Below the pieces are notes generated by a model. It made no database searches. It was not told the origin of the DNA and saw only the letters and a program-made list of their open reading frames with translations. The position numbers were made by a program, and so were the translations under genes. Of a DNA stretch of 64,000 nucleotides, positions 21,087 through 32,265 are shown in pieces. Source of the DNA: Colocasia esculenta (Eukaryota > Streptophyta > Magnoliopsida > Alismatales > Araceae); the NCBI GenBank assembly GCA_014218235.1, contig CM024766.1, positions 68,933,207 to 68,997,206 on the forward strand. The letters are read 5' to 3'. Position 1 is the first letter of the stretch. Every line of letters begins with the position of its first letter.

Positions 21087-23198
21087 GTGACGGACCACGT
21101 CGTTCAAATCCGTTAACCTAATAACAAGTTTGACCCGATCCGTCTCCCGCGAACTGATCGAAGCCTCGCAAGGGAATCACACACACACACATGCCCGTAG
21201 AAATATAAGAGAACACCTGAGCATACATGAGATTTTGTATCTTACGCATATTCACATGAAATGTACATATCCAGTTCTGAACTAAAGTCAAAGTACGGAG
21301 TACAACTGCTTGGGACAAACCCCCAAGGCACAACAGAAAGGAAATTACTCTGCTGAAGGCGTAGGCCCGACTCCACTACGGTTGGGTCTCAAACTAGAAG
21401 AGGGACGAGAACCCTTATGCTCTCCTTCACTTGGAAGAAGAAGGGGTGAGCCTCACAAGTCACTGGCTCAGTAAAAACTCTCTCAAAATCGAGATAATAA
21501 CAACGTACAAAAGCAATAGTGAAGCATGTATTCAAATAACAAATAACGCTACCTAGACATGGTACTACAGCTGTAAATAAATGAACCATTCTAGGATATG
21601 TACATGATACACCTTTAATAAATAAATGGCAATACACCTTCAAGTCAAGCTAGAGAAGGCACGTCTTACGCGAGTCACGAAAATTGGTTCGCGACACCAC
21701 CAGCCACTGACTCGGACAACCACACAAGACTACCTCTCAGTCTCGTAGCCACAAACGAAAGGTCAACTGTCGTTGCACCTCAACCAGGTCAAGAAACTGT
21801 GGAGACCAACCAACACCACACCTGCAGGCCACATGGCCGCAGGCCCATCTCTGGCACTTTTAGGGACTCTGGCCCGAGCTCCCTAAAGTGAGGCATTGAA
21901 ATTAGACTAGCTGGGGACCAGTACGTCTACTGGTGTCCTTCCCCAACCATGAGCGTGCTACAAGCGACCGCACACTCACAAACATGTGTCGCTGCCATTG
22001 CCGCATTTCCCTCTGTCAAACGTACAACTCAAACACAGGAGTGAGGGTGTCCCAGAGAAGACACAGACCCTGATGGTACACACTGTACGGGGACAAACCC
22101 CGAGGACCTCGTGCTTGGCTCACAATGAACCTGGGGTATCCGACTCGAAAGGTAACCAGGAAGGCGTTAAATAACCCAACTTGCTATGCACACATATCCA
22201 TACAACTCAACATTTCCAATCACGATATGTAAGTGATACATCATTTACATGCTTGTAATAACTTAAAACAATACTGCACATGCAATGTGCAACTGGGAAG
22301 AGACAGACTGGCCGCATAACCCAACAGCTCGGGTGGCCCCATCTAAAATCGTGACCAGCACAGTGGCCGCCATTAAAACTCAAAATCACGACGGACCAAC
22401 CAGTCGCCTTTAAAACCTAAATCATGACCGGACAGGTCGTCGCGTTCAAAACACGATGTCTGGGTCTGTCGTCTTTCAAACCGAAGAACTAAACCATGTT
22501 CCTTCCTTTCTGGAAATCACACTAATCACCCTATACATGATGTAAAAACTGTAACTAAGCATCCACACAATATCTTAAGCATGCTTACCACGAATTAAGC
22601 AATTCTACATTCCAAAACTATAAACATAATCCAAACAATCAAAATAAGGAGAAAGTACCCTACCAACACGAAGAACATGAAAACGACACTGCCTTGGTGT
22701 TCCCGCGCTCCGAAGTACCTCCTCACGCTGGAAACACGTCGAATTATGCACCAAAACCCCTGATCACCAGAAAATCCCCCAGAGCTCTCTCTTAGCTGAA
22801 CAGTGCAACCTCCACTATTTGGCCAAGGCTCGAAGCCAAAACACAGCACATGCTAAATTGTAATGTATCGGCTGTCACGTTTAAAACGCGACGTACCCCA
22901 CCATCGCAATTAAGTCGCGACGCCCTGCATGCGCCACGCGGCGCACTTGCAGCCGCACCCACAGAAAGCGTGTGATTGAATTGCGATGTAGCAAGTGGTC
23001 GCATTCATGCAGAATCGCGGCGCCTGTGTTGGTCACGTTCTTAACAGACGCGCCAGAGGTCTGCTGGGCTCAGGTTTTCCAACCCCCAGCCTCACACACC
23101 TGCTACAACACACACTAGACTCAACTAAACACAACCGATGGGCCACACAATGGCCGCCAGACTCGGTAAACTACGATCCGAAAGATCAATCTATTACA
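21087..23198 (-). mobile_element. Solo LTR, gypsy family B
   Basis: Begins TGTGACGGACC, ends CTATTACA, with a perfect target duplication GAGAC (21082-21086 and 23199-23203). Reverse-complemented, it shares long blocks with the LTRs of the element at 26476-35568, for example around the words CTTTAGGGAGCTCGGGC and GGACACCAGTAGACGT. At 2112 bp it is shorter than those 3.3-kb LTRs, so it is a related subfamily or internally deleted. A CA microsatellite lies at 21178-21191. The CGACC...GGTCGTCGCG motif occurs at 22432-22446. Confidence 0.87.
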
Positions 23199-26100
23199 GA
23201 GACAATGGCAAAGGCACAATTATTGGATGTAGTACAGTGGGTAGTAAGAAGAAGAATTTGATTGAGGAAGTATTGTGTCAAATAGTTGAAGCATATTTTG
23301 ATAAGTAGTAGTCAACTATGTGATAGAGGACACCAAGTTCAGCTCAAAGAATCAAAGTGCACAATAATCAAAGATGGCCAAGTTATCTTTGAAGTTGATC
23401 AAGAAAAGAACCTGTATGTGCTTCACTTGGAAGAACTAAAGGATCAAGATGTGTGTATTGCAGCAAACAAAAAAGATGCAAATTTTGCCACCCATGCAAA
23501 TTTGGATGTTATTAGAAAATTGATCAAACATGACTTAGTAGAAGGACTTCCCAAGATAGCACAAAGAGCAATAATGTTTGTGGACCATGTGCAGAGGGAA
23601 AATAAGTAAGAACATCCTTCAAGATTAAGACTTATGTCGCAACCACCAAACCATTAGAACTACTACACATGGATTTATTTGGACCATGAAGACAGTGAGC
23701 TTGGTGGCAAGAACTTGGATTTGTCATGGTGGATGACTATTCTAGATACACATAGGTCTTTCTTGGAATCAAAAGAGAACACATTTGAAACATTTCTAAA
23801 GTTTAGCAAGCTAGATCAGAAGGATCAAAGGTTTAGCATCATTTCTCTCAAATCAGACCATGGAGAAAGTTTCAGAACAAAAGAATCACCAATTTCTATA
23901 AAGATCAAGGTATAAAACTCAATTTTTCACCACCACATCACAACAAAATGGAGTTTCTGAAAGAAAGAACAGAAGATTATTGGACATGGTAAGAACAACT
24001 GTTAGAATATAATTATCTTTAAGATATTTTGGGCAGAAGCTATCAACATAGCGTGTTATATAATTAATAGAGCTATGATTAGGCCCATCTTGAAGAAGCC
24101 AGTCTATGAGTTATTCAAAGTAAGAAGCCCAAGGTCAGCCATTTCAAGTCTTTTGGTTTCAAATGCTACATTCTCATAATGATAAGTCAAATGTGGTAAA
24201 TTGGATGCAAAATCTGATGAAAGTATACTAGAGGTTTAGAGTTTTCAATAAAAGAATATTATTAATGAATAAATTGTTCATGTATGGGTTCATGAAACTA
24301 ATCCCTCATTGAGCAAAGTGTTGTGCTAGTGTTGATGAAGAGACATTGGGCTATCTGAAAATTAAAGCATGTCACCCTCAAAGAAGTTGGGTGGAATCAT
24401 CCTTGGTAGAACTACTCTACAAGAACCATCTCATGAAAATCTTCAAAAGGAATGGAGATCTCACACCGGATCATCCAAAAGAGAACATTATCGGAGTCCA
24501 AATCAAGGGATAAGAACAAGAGGTACCATCATTCATTGAGATTACTTGGCATTTGTGACTCAAATAGAGCCTAGACAATCGATAAAACACTGACTGATGA
24601 GTGTTGGGTTTAGTCATGTAAGATGAACTCAATCAGTTTAAGAGAAATCAAGTTTGGTCACATGTGCTCGACCATTAAGATGAACTCAATCAGTTTAAGA
24701 GAAATCAAGTTTGGTCACATGTGCTCGACCATCAAGCCATCCAGTTATAGGCACCAAATGGGTGTTCAAAAACAAAATAGATGAGGTTGGTGTAATCACA
24801 AGGAACAAGGCTAGATTGGTTGCTCAAAGCTATTCCCAAGAGGAAGATATAGACTATGATGAGACCTATGCACCAGTGGCTAGATTAGAGGCTATTAGAA
24901 TTTTATTAGCATATTCATCTACTATGAATTTAAACTTTTTCAAATAGATGTTAAATCTATATTTTAATGGCTTTATTAAAGAAGAAGTTCATGCAGAAAA
25001 AACACTAGGTTTTAATGATTATGAGTTTTCCAACATGTTTTCAAACTAAATATGGGCACGGTATGGTCTGAAACAAGAATCTAGAAATTGGTATGAAAAG
25101 ACTAAGTACATTTCTTTTAAAACATGGTTTAACAGATGGCAAAGTAGATAGCACACTATTTGTTAAATTAGATGTTCAAAACATCTTAATGGTTCAAATT
25201 TATGTTGACGACATTATTGGTTTGGGGGAGCGAGTAACACAACCCTTTCTGAAGGATTGTTCTCTCTCCTAAACCTATACTATGCTTATTTGTGGGAGAG
25301 AAAAAAAATGTCGATGACATTATTTGGAGCTACTGATGAGTCTCTGTGCAAATACTTTGAAAAGTTAATGTAGGGAGAATTTGAGATGAGCATGATGAGG
25401 GAGAGAACTTCTTTCCTTAGACTGTAATCAAGTAAACTGGAGAAGGACCCATATCAGTCAAACCAAGTACTCAAGGATCTACTCAAGAAGTTGGATTTGA
25501 AAGTGCAAAGTCTTTAGCTACTCCTACGATCAGTTAACCAGGTTAGATAGTGATCCTCAAGGTATGAAAGTGGATCAAAAGTTGTACAAGTTATGATTGA
25601 CTCACTACTTTATTTAACTGCAAGTAGACCTAATATATATTTAGTATATGTATGTATGCTAGATACTAGCCAAATCTCAAGGAATCTCATTTAATTTCAG
25701 CCAAGAGGATCTTAGATGTCTAGCTAACTAGTGAGTTAGGGCTATGGTATCCTAAATTATGTAAACCTAGTTTAATTAGATATTCGATACTAACTATGTT
25801 AGATGTAAGGTAGACAAAGAGCAGCCCAATAGTTCTTGTCAATTTCTTGCAGGGGTGTTTAATTTTCTGGCCTTCAAGGAAATAAAGTTAGTGGTTGTCA
25901 ATAGCTGAAGCAGAATTGTAGTTGCTGGAAGCTGTTGTACTCAATTGCTATAGATCAAATAGCAACTTGAAGACTATGAACTAAAGATCAAGTCAATACC
26001 CTTGCTTTGTGACAACATCAATGCCATAAATCTCACCAAGAATCCAATTCAATCTAGAGTTAAAAACACATTGCGGTCATGTACCATTATTAGAGATCAT

Positions 26101-26475
26101 ATAGCTTATGTAATATAAACATCTCATTCATAGATTACATTAAATCAGTTTGACAGATATCTTCTCAAGCCGTATCTGAAGAGAGATTCACTTCTTTTAG
26201 AAGGGAATTGGGCATGTGCAATTTGTAAAAGACATATCTACAAGGACTGAAAAAATATTGATATTTTTAGAGTAATTTGAACCAGTCAATCTCATATCTT
26301 ATTTAATCGATATTCCTTCACCAATCGTTGTCTCTGATTGTTCAAGTTGTCTCTGATTGTTCAACAATCTATTCATCACTTCATCAATCGATATCCTATG
26401 TTTTTATGACTAAGTTGGTCTCTTTTCTTCAATAATCGGTATATTTTATATGTTTTCTAGTCTATAATCGAAACC
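23199..26475 (+). pseudogene. copia-2 pol (integrase, RT, RNase H), heavily decayed
   Basis: The order on the plus strand is that of Ty1/copia. The pre-integrase part has DVIRKLIKHDLVEGLPKI (23500-23560). The integrase has HMDLFGP-like sequence at about 23668 and PQQNGVSERKNR-type sequence at about 23940, with the catalytic Glu kept, unlike copia-1. RT has WVFKNKIDEVG and SQEEDIDYDETYAPVARLEA (24750-24900). YVDD at 25201-25212 is split by a small retroposon. RNase H has LLCDNINAINLTKNPIQ (25999-26060). Many stops and indels are present, with a 58-bp tandem duplication at about 24619-24735. From 26290 the sequence is a non-coding spacer with ATCGATAT-like words. Confidence 0.8.
25221..25309 (+). 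mobile_element. 89-bp retroposon-like insertion with long target duplication
   Basis: The insert starts TTTGGGGGAGCGAG and ends GGGAGAGAAAAAAAAT. It is flanked by near-identical 17-18-bp direct repeats, GTTGACGACATTATTGG (25204) and GTCGATGACATTATTTGG (25310). An A-rich tail plus a long target duplication is the mark of LINE-machinery retroposition (SINE or truncated transcript). I see no tRNA-type A/B boxes, so the source RNA is unknown. Confidence 0.7.
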
Positions 26476-29400
26476 TATAATGTTGCGCATTTTCAGGATC
26501 CCCGTGGATCCAGGTTTAGAGGTTTTAGTGGCCAATGTGTGTGGCCATTAGCTTGTGTTTCAGGTGTTCGCGCGAGTTGTGAGGCTTCGTGGGCCGGCGG
26601 CCGTTGGCCCAAAGTGCTCACAAGTCTTGTGGCTGTGAACGCGACGGAGGCTTGCGTCACGATCTGAATGCGACGGCCCTTGGGTCACATTCCTGTTACC
26701 CGCTGTTTTGGCAGACGTTGTCTGCATGGCTGCCGCGTGTCGCTCGCGAGCAGTCAGCTAACATCGGCCTTGGGAAGGCGACGGTCACCTAGGTCCCGAT
26801 CAGGTCGCGATGGGGGTGCACGTCGTGATCCCAACGACTGTGTGTTTTTAAAGGAGTTTTGTGGCCGGACAGAGCTGGGGAAGCTCTGCTCGGCCAGGAG
26901 GGGAGTTTGCTGCGGACTCTCTGGAAATTTGGCTTATTGGGTTGTGTTCGCGTGTTCTCGCCGCGAGGACGCGTGTTCTTCACAGAGGTATGGAGATCCC
27001 ACCATCGTTTTGATGTTCAGATCGTGTGCGTGGTGTGTTGATGTGTTTTTCAGTTTATAAACCTTAGATATCATGCTAGGGCCTTCATTAAGCATGAAAA
27101 ATGATTAACGTGTGTTTTATAAGGTTTGTGGGGGTGATCCGAGATGGTTTCCGGATTAGGTTTTGCGCCTGTGAAGGCGACAAACCCGGTCGTCGCGACA
27201 GGTCGCAACAGGCCGACCCGTCGTGATAAGGTTTGTCATTGCGACATGATAGAGTGTCACGATCAGAAGGTGACGGACCCTTCTGACGCGACAGGTGTCG
27301 CAATAGCTTGTCGCGACAGATGACCTTGTCGCGATAGGGTTTGTGGTTGCGACCTATCGGGGGGTCGCGATCCGATTGTGACTGAACCCTATGTCGCGGA
27401 TAGAGTGTCACGATCAGAAGGTGACGGACCCTTCTGACGCGACAAGGTCGCAATAGCTTGTCGCGACAGATGACCTTGTCGCGATAGGGTTTGTGGTTGC
27501 GACCTATCGGGGGGTCGCGATCCGATTGTGACTGAACCCTATGTCCGACCACAGCTGAGTGTGCTTGTGGTGTTTGTTTTAACGATACAATTATCCGGTT
27601 ATCCGTTAAGTATTGTGCATGGCTTCGGTTTGTGGTGCGTTGGCACTCGTAGAGTGTGTTGCTCACAAGGTGAGCGTGTTTTCAAGTGGGTTTGCATACT
27701 GCTTGTGTAGTATGCGTGGTGTTTACGTGGTTTGGGTGTGTGCATGGCACATGCTCTATTGCAGTTTAATGTGTTGATTGTGATGATTTGGCAGTGAGGT
27801 TCTGGTGTGAACCTAGCCTCAGTCATGTGACATCTTTTACAGGTGGTTAAGATGGTTTAGTTGGTATTATTTGACTTAAATTGAAGATAGTGTATGATTA
27901 ATGTACATTGTGTTTACGTGGCTATGGAGGTCATGTGATGACCAATGATGGGCCGAGTTATTATTGGTTAATGTGATTCATATATGTGTTTATGTAGGTT
28001 AGCTTGTGGGTCGCGCGAGTGACCAGGATAAGCTATTCCTCACATATGTACCGTGGTTTGTAATAAAGATGGAACCAGTAAGTGTTGTGGTTTGTGTATT
28101 GCCGAGTGTGGTGGTCCGACGCCTATTCCAGAATGCCTCTCTAGTCGGGTACCCAGGTTCTGTGTGAGCCAGGCACGTGTGTTTGTTGTGCTCGGGGTTT
28201 GTCCGGGTGCTTGCATGGTACCGTCGAGGTCTGTGTCGTCTGTCCTGGACACCCTCACTCATATGTTTGAGTTGTACATCCAGCTGAGTGAAAGACGACA
28301 GAGGGCAGCGACTTGTGGTTGAGTTGGTTCTACATTTGGTCGCTTGTAGCTCGTCGTGGTTGGGGGTACGCACACCAGTAGACGTACTGGGCCCCAGCTA
28401 GTCCTGTTCCAGTGCCTCACTTTAGGGAGCTTGGGCCTGAGTCCCTAAAGGTGCCATGGCCTATAGTGTGTGAGACTGCAGGTAGTGGTGGTGTTTATCA
28501 GTTCCGCAGTTAGTTGCTTGACTTGTGAGGTTGTGGAGCCGTAGCTGGACTGAGGGTCCGTGGCTATGAGACTGAGAGGTAGTTCTTATGTTGTGTTGTC
28601 TGGGTTGGATATTGGTTTGATCAGCCAGTAGTCCGTTCCCGTGTGGTGGCATCGTTCCTTTCTGCTCGTGCTTTACTACCGGTGTGGCTTTTGTGTTGTT
28701 ACTCGTCGTTTGAGGTCTTTTTCAGTGAGGTGTGCCCTAGTGTTGGCAACGGTTATGGTTGTGGTTGGTGAGCGGAGATCACTGCTTGTGGTGTGCCCTG
28801 TCGTTGGCGCCGTTGTTTGACACTTCGTGGCGTTACCTCATGGTGGTAGGTACCTGTACCCTTTTGTGGGTATTTGTTTCTCTTGGTACGCTGAGTACCA
28901 GTCTTGTTGCAGTGGAGTTGTGCTCCATGGAGGTCGTGTTTTAGGACCTTCCATTTGCTGTAATGTACCCTTATAAGGGTAACTTTCCGTTGTATTAAGA
29001 TTTCGGGGTGGGTAGGGTAGACTAGCTTCTGGTTAGCAGTCTTGTTACCCTCGGGGTTGGCTTTGTACTATGGTACGTTGTGTACCAACCTTTCAAGTGT
29101 TGCGATGAATCGGTGTTTTGGGAGGTCGTGAGGTGTGACCTTCCAACATACTGTGTACCTTGTAAGGTACGCTTCCGATTGTGGCTCAATAGTACTGGAC
29201 TGGCATGTCGATGCCAGTTCGGTTACCCTACGTGGGTATTTGCTTGTGAGGCCTATAGCCGAGGTAAGGTTGCCTGTGAGACTTGGAGCCTGGGCAGTAG
29301 TCTGCCAGTAAGGCTTGAGGTTGAGGTATTCCCAGTGCTTGGGTGGACTAGTAGTGTTGTGCTAGTCTGTTGTTCCCTTTTACCTTCCAAGGTTTACGTT

Positions 29401-29910
29401 AATTAATATGGTTTTGTTATTGTGATTACCCTAGTTAAAGTAAGTTGAACGTGGTTTGACTATCTGTGGGCAGTGTGACCCTTTGAGGTTGAGGTCTCTT
29501 CTGTTTAGTTGTTGTGTTTTTAGGTGGCCCCTACTGAGCCTGTGACTTGTGAGGCTCACTTCCCTACAGTTCTTTTTAGGACTTGCCGTATGTTTGGCTT
29601 GCAGCGGTGTTATGGCAACTTCTACCACCAGCAGTTGAGTTGTAGTTCGTGTTTGTGAGCTTGTCCTCCCTCGGGGTATGCCCAAGTAGTTGTACTTTTT
29701 AATTGGACATGTATTAATGTATGGGACAGTTGTACAAATGTGTGAATAGATATGAGCACATGTACTTTCTTGTGTCTTATACTGTTGTGGTTTGTCTTTT
29801 ATACTCTCCTAGACACGTGGTGAGATATCCCTTGCGAGACTTCAATCCGTTCACGGGAGGCGGATCTGGATATGGAGCCTTATTGGGCATAAATATTCAG
29901 GGCTGTTACA
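26476..29910 (+). repeat. 5' LTR of element B
   Basis: Starts TATAATGTTGCGCATT where the 3' LTR has TGTAACGTCGCACATT; the terminal TG has become TA by transition. It ends GGGCTGTTACA. It carries a ~150-bp tandem duplication (27249-27545) absent from the 3' LTR, and many palindromic words such as GTACCTTGTAAGGTAC and TACCCTTATAAGGGTA in its second half (28970-29170). Confidence 0.88.
27249..27545 (+). repeat. 150-bp tandem duplication in 5' LTR of B
   Basis: ATAGAGTGTCACGATCAGAA through ACTGAACCCTATGTC occurs twice. Each unit is rich in GTCGCGA and CGCGAC palindromes. The 3' LTR has one unit at 32995-33123. Confidence 0.88.
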
Positions 29911-29912
29911 GT

Positions 29913-29924
29913 TGGTATCAGAGC
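29913..29924 (+). other. Primer binding site of element B (Met-tRNA type)
   Basis: TGGTATCAGAGC two bases after the LTR end; complementary to the 3' end of plant initiator tRNA-Met. Confidence 0.9.
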
Positions 29925-32265
29925 AAAGTTCAATTAGAATATGAAAACATTGAGAGTACAATTCCCAATATGTGGATTATGTCCACTGCTAGTATAAGTC
30001 TGCGGTTTTGTGTTGGTTAAAGTGGTATTTGTTTGAGTCTTTGTTCTGCAGAACATGTTTATGTGTTGAGAATTGGTAGCCGTTGGCAGTTGTGAAAGTT
30101 GATGTGATTGGAGGTGGTATAATCTATGTGATTATACAGCGTGCTAGTTGTGATAGATCAGTTTGGTTGTTAAAGATTCGCAGTTAAAGGAATTGAGAAG
30201 ATTAATAAGTTGGATATGGAATTCAGTAAGTAGGTTATAATGAGATACAGAGTTAGCAGAGACAGGTATATGGTAACAAGGTGATGAGAATAGGTCAATG
30301 TGCGTGCCAGAAATGATTAAATGTGCAAAATATAGTTGAGAACCTCAGCGGAGGTATTGTGGCATCAGAGATCTGAGTCAGGTGATATCAAGAAATAGTA
30401 TGAATGAGAATGTGATTAGTGTTACGAAAAGTTTGGCGTGATTAAGTAAGGCAGATCAGCTTTAAAGAGGTACTAGTACATATAGAGCTGTGATTTAAGG
30501 CAGATATTAAGTATGCCTGAGACCAGAATTTGAAAAAATGTTGTTATGAATAATGATGGTAATAGGAAGTGTGATATGAGCATTTGTATAAACAAGTACA
30601 GAAAGGATCAGTTGAATAAAGAGAGAGAGAAAAGAAGAATCAGTGTGTAATGAGATTTTCTGAGAATTGCATAAAGGAATATTTAGTTGATGAATGGCAG
30701 ATTATGAGGAATTCTTCAGAGAAAGTTATTATAGATTGCTATATTAAAGACAAGATTAGTGAAAATTAGTGACTATGAGTAATTTGAAGAAGATTAAAGT
30801 TAAAGTTGAGTATATTGGAATGAGTTTAAGGCAAATGGAATAGAATGGAAAGAAGCATATTAATGGAAAAGTAGTTAAGAAATATTGAGTAAGAGAAACA
30901 ACAAGAAGATTGTGATATTTATGACATTTGAGAAAAGAGCATTTAATGGAATAAGAGAAGCAGATAGAGCAAGTTGTTATATTAAAGAAATTGGTATTTA
31001 AATTTGAGTTTTTGCTGTATTAAAAAAAATATGAACGGTATAGTACGATTAGTCAGACAGCAGAATGAATAAGAGAAGTATTTTGCAGAAAGATATTATG
31101 ATTAAAATGATTGGCAGTTTAGATAAGAAGAGATATGGAGAGAAAGGAAGAATTTAGCAAATGATGAAGTGAATGAGATTAGATGAGTCAGAAATGTTAG
31201 TTAGAGTTTGCATATCGGTGCAAGAAATGATTTAAATGAGCAGAAATGAACTGTTATTAAGATATTCTGGAGTTGATGCAGGAGCAGGAGCATAAAGAAT
31301 ATTTGAAAAGTTTATGCAACAAATTATAAGATTAGTCAGAGAATGTCAGTAAAGCAAGAAAGGTATATGAAGAGCACAACATGTCTATAGCGGTTTAGCA
31401 GATCAGAAATTGCAGTAATATCTTCAGCACGAATTAATTGAACAAGATGATTTGAGAAGCAGTTAAAGTTAGAATGAATTCAGTTAAAGTTAGAAGAAAG
31501 TAATTGAAAGCAATAATGCGAGCAGAAATTATGGAATATTGCAAAAGTGTTCAGTGTGATCAGAGTAGCGCAGCGGAAGCGGAAGCAAGGAAGATTTAAT
31601 ATTCACAGATTGTTCAAGGTTGCTTGGATAAAAAAAAAGTGTAAAGTTTTGCGCAGCAAAATAAAGCAACAGAGGTACTATGGTTTTTAATTAGAGATGG
31701 CTTAAAGCGGTATGAGCAGAATAATATGAAAAGGCAGAAAATTTAAAGATGATGATGGTTTTCTTTGAAGAGGTGACAGTTGCGAATGTAAATGTAGATG
31801 AGGCAGGGTAACAGCGAGCAATGATAAATAGAAAAAGAAAATGGCACCGGAAAATTCAAGAATTTGGAAGGATTATGGCATGGTAAAGTATTACAGTGTA
31901 AGATATTCGAGAAAGATAAAGCGGTCCCGAAAGAAATGTTGTAAACGTAGACGAAAAAAATGTGAAAGTAGGTTCGGTCCAAGGAGATAAAGCGCCACCA
32001 GCAAGATAGAACGCCTACGGATAAAGGTAAGGAAATAGCAGATGAAATTATAGAATAAGGCAGTTGTGGATGAATTGAAAAGAAGGAAAGGCAGAACAAA
32101 CATGGGAATGAACATGTGGATCAGTTAGTGCAGAGGTTGAAGAGGATGATACAGAGAAAGTGTATCCTACTTGTTCTGTATATGATTTTATTTCTTTTAG
32201 GTGATAATCTGGTTTATTATATTGTTTTGAATGTCGAGGACGACATTCCTTTTAGGTGATAATAA
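29925..32265 (+). other. Non-coding, cytosine-poor interior of element B
   Basis: There is no ORF of note in six frames. The plus strand is very rich in A, G and T and poor in C, from about 30000 to 31750. Faint words recall pol, for example GAATGG...AAGAAGCATATTAATGG near 30840 compared with the integrase MAPYEALYG codons, but this is not secure. It may be a pol relic shortened by deletion, or a conserved packaging/structural RNA region. Confidence 0.6.

Noticed and set aside
27088..27666. 192-codon minus-strand ORF with an internal repeat
   Set aside because: It lies wholly in the 5' LTR of element B and its repeat simply mirrors the 150-bp DNA duplication; the 3' LTR does not keep the frame.
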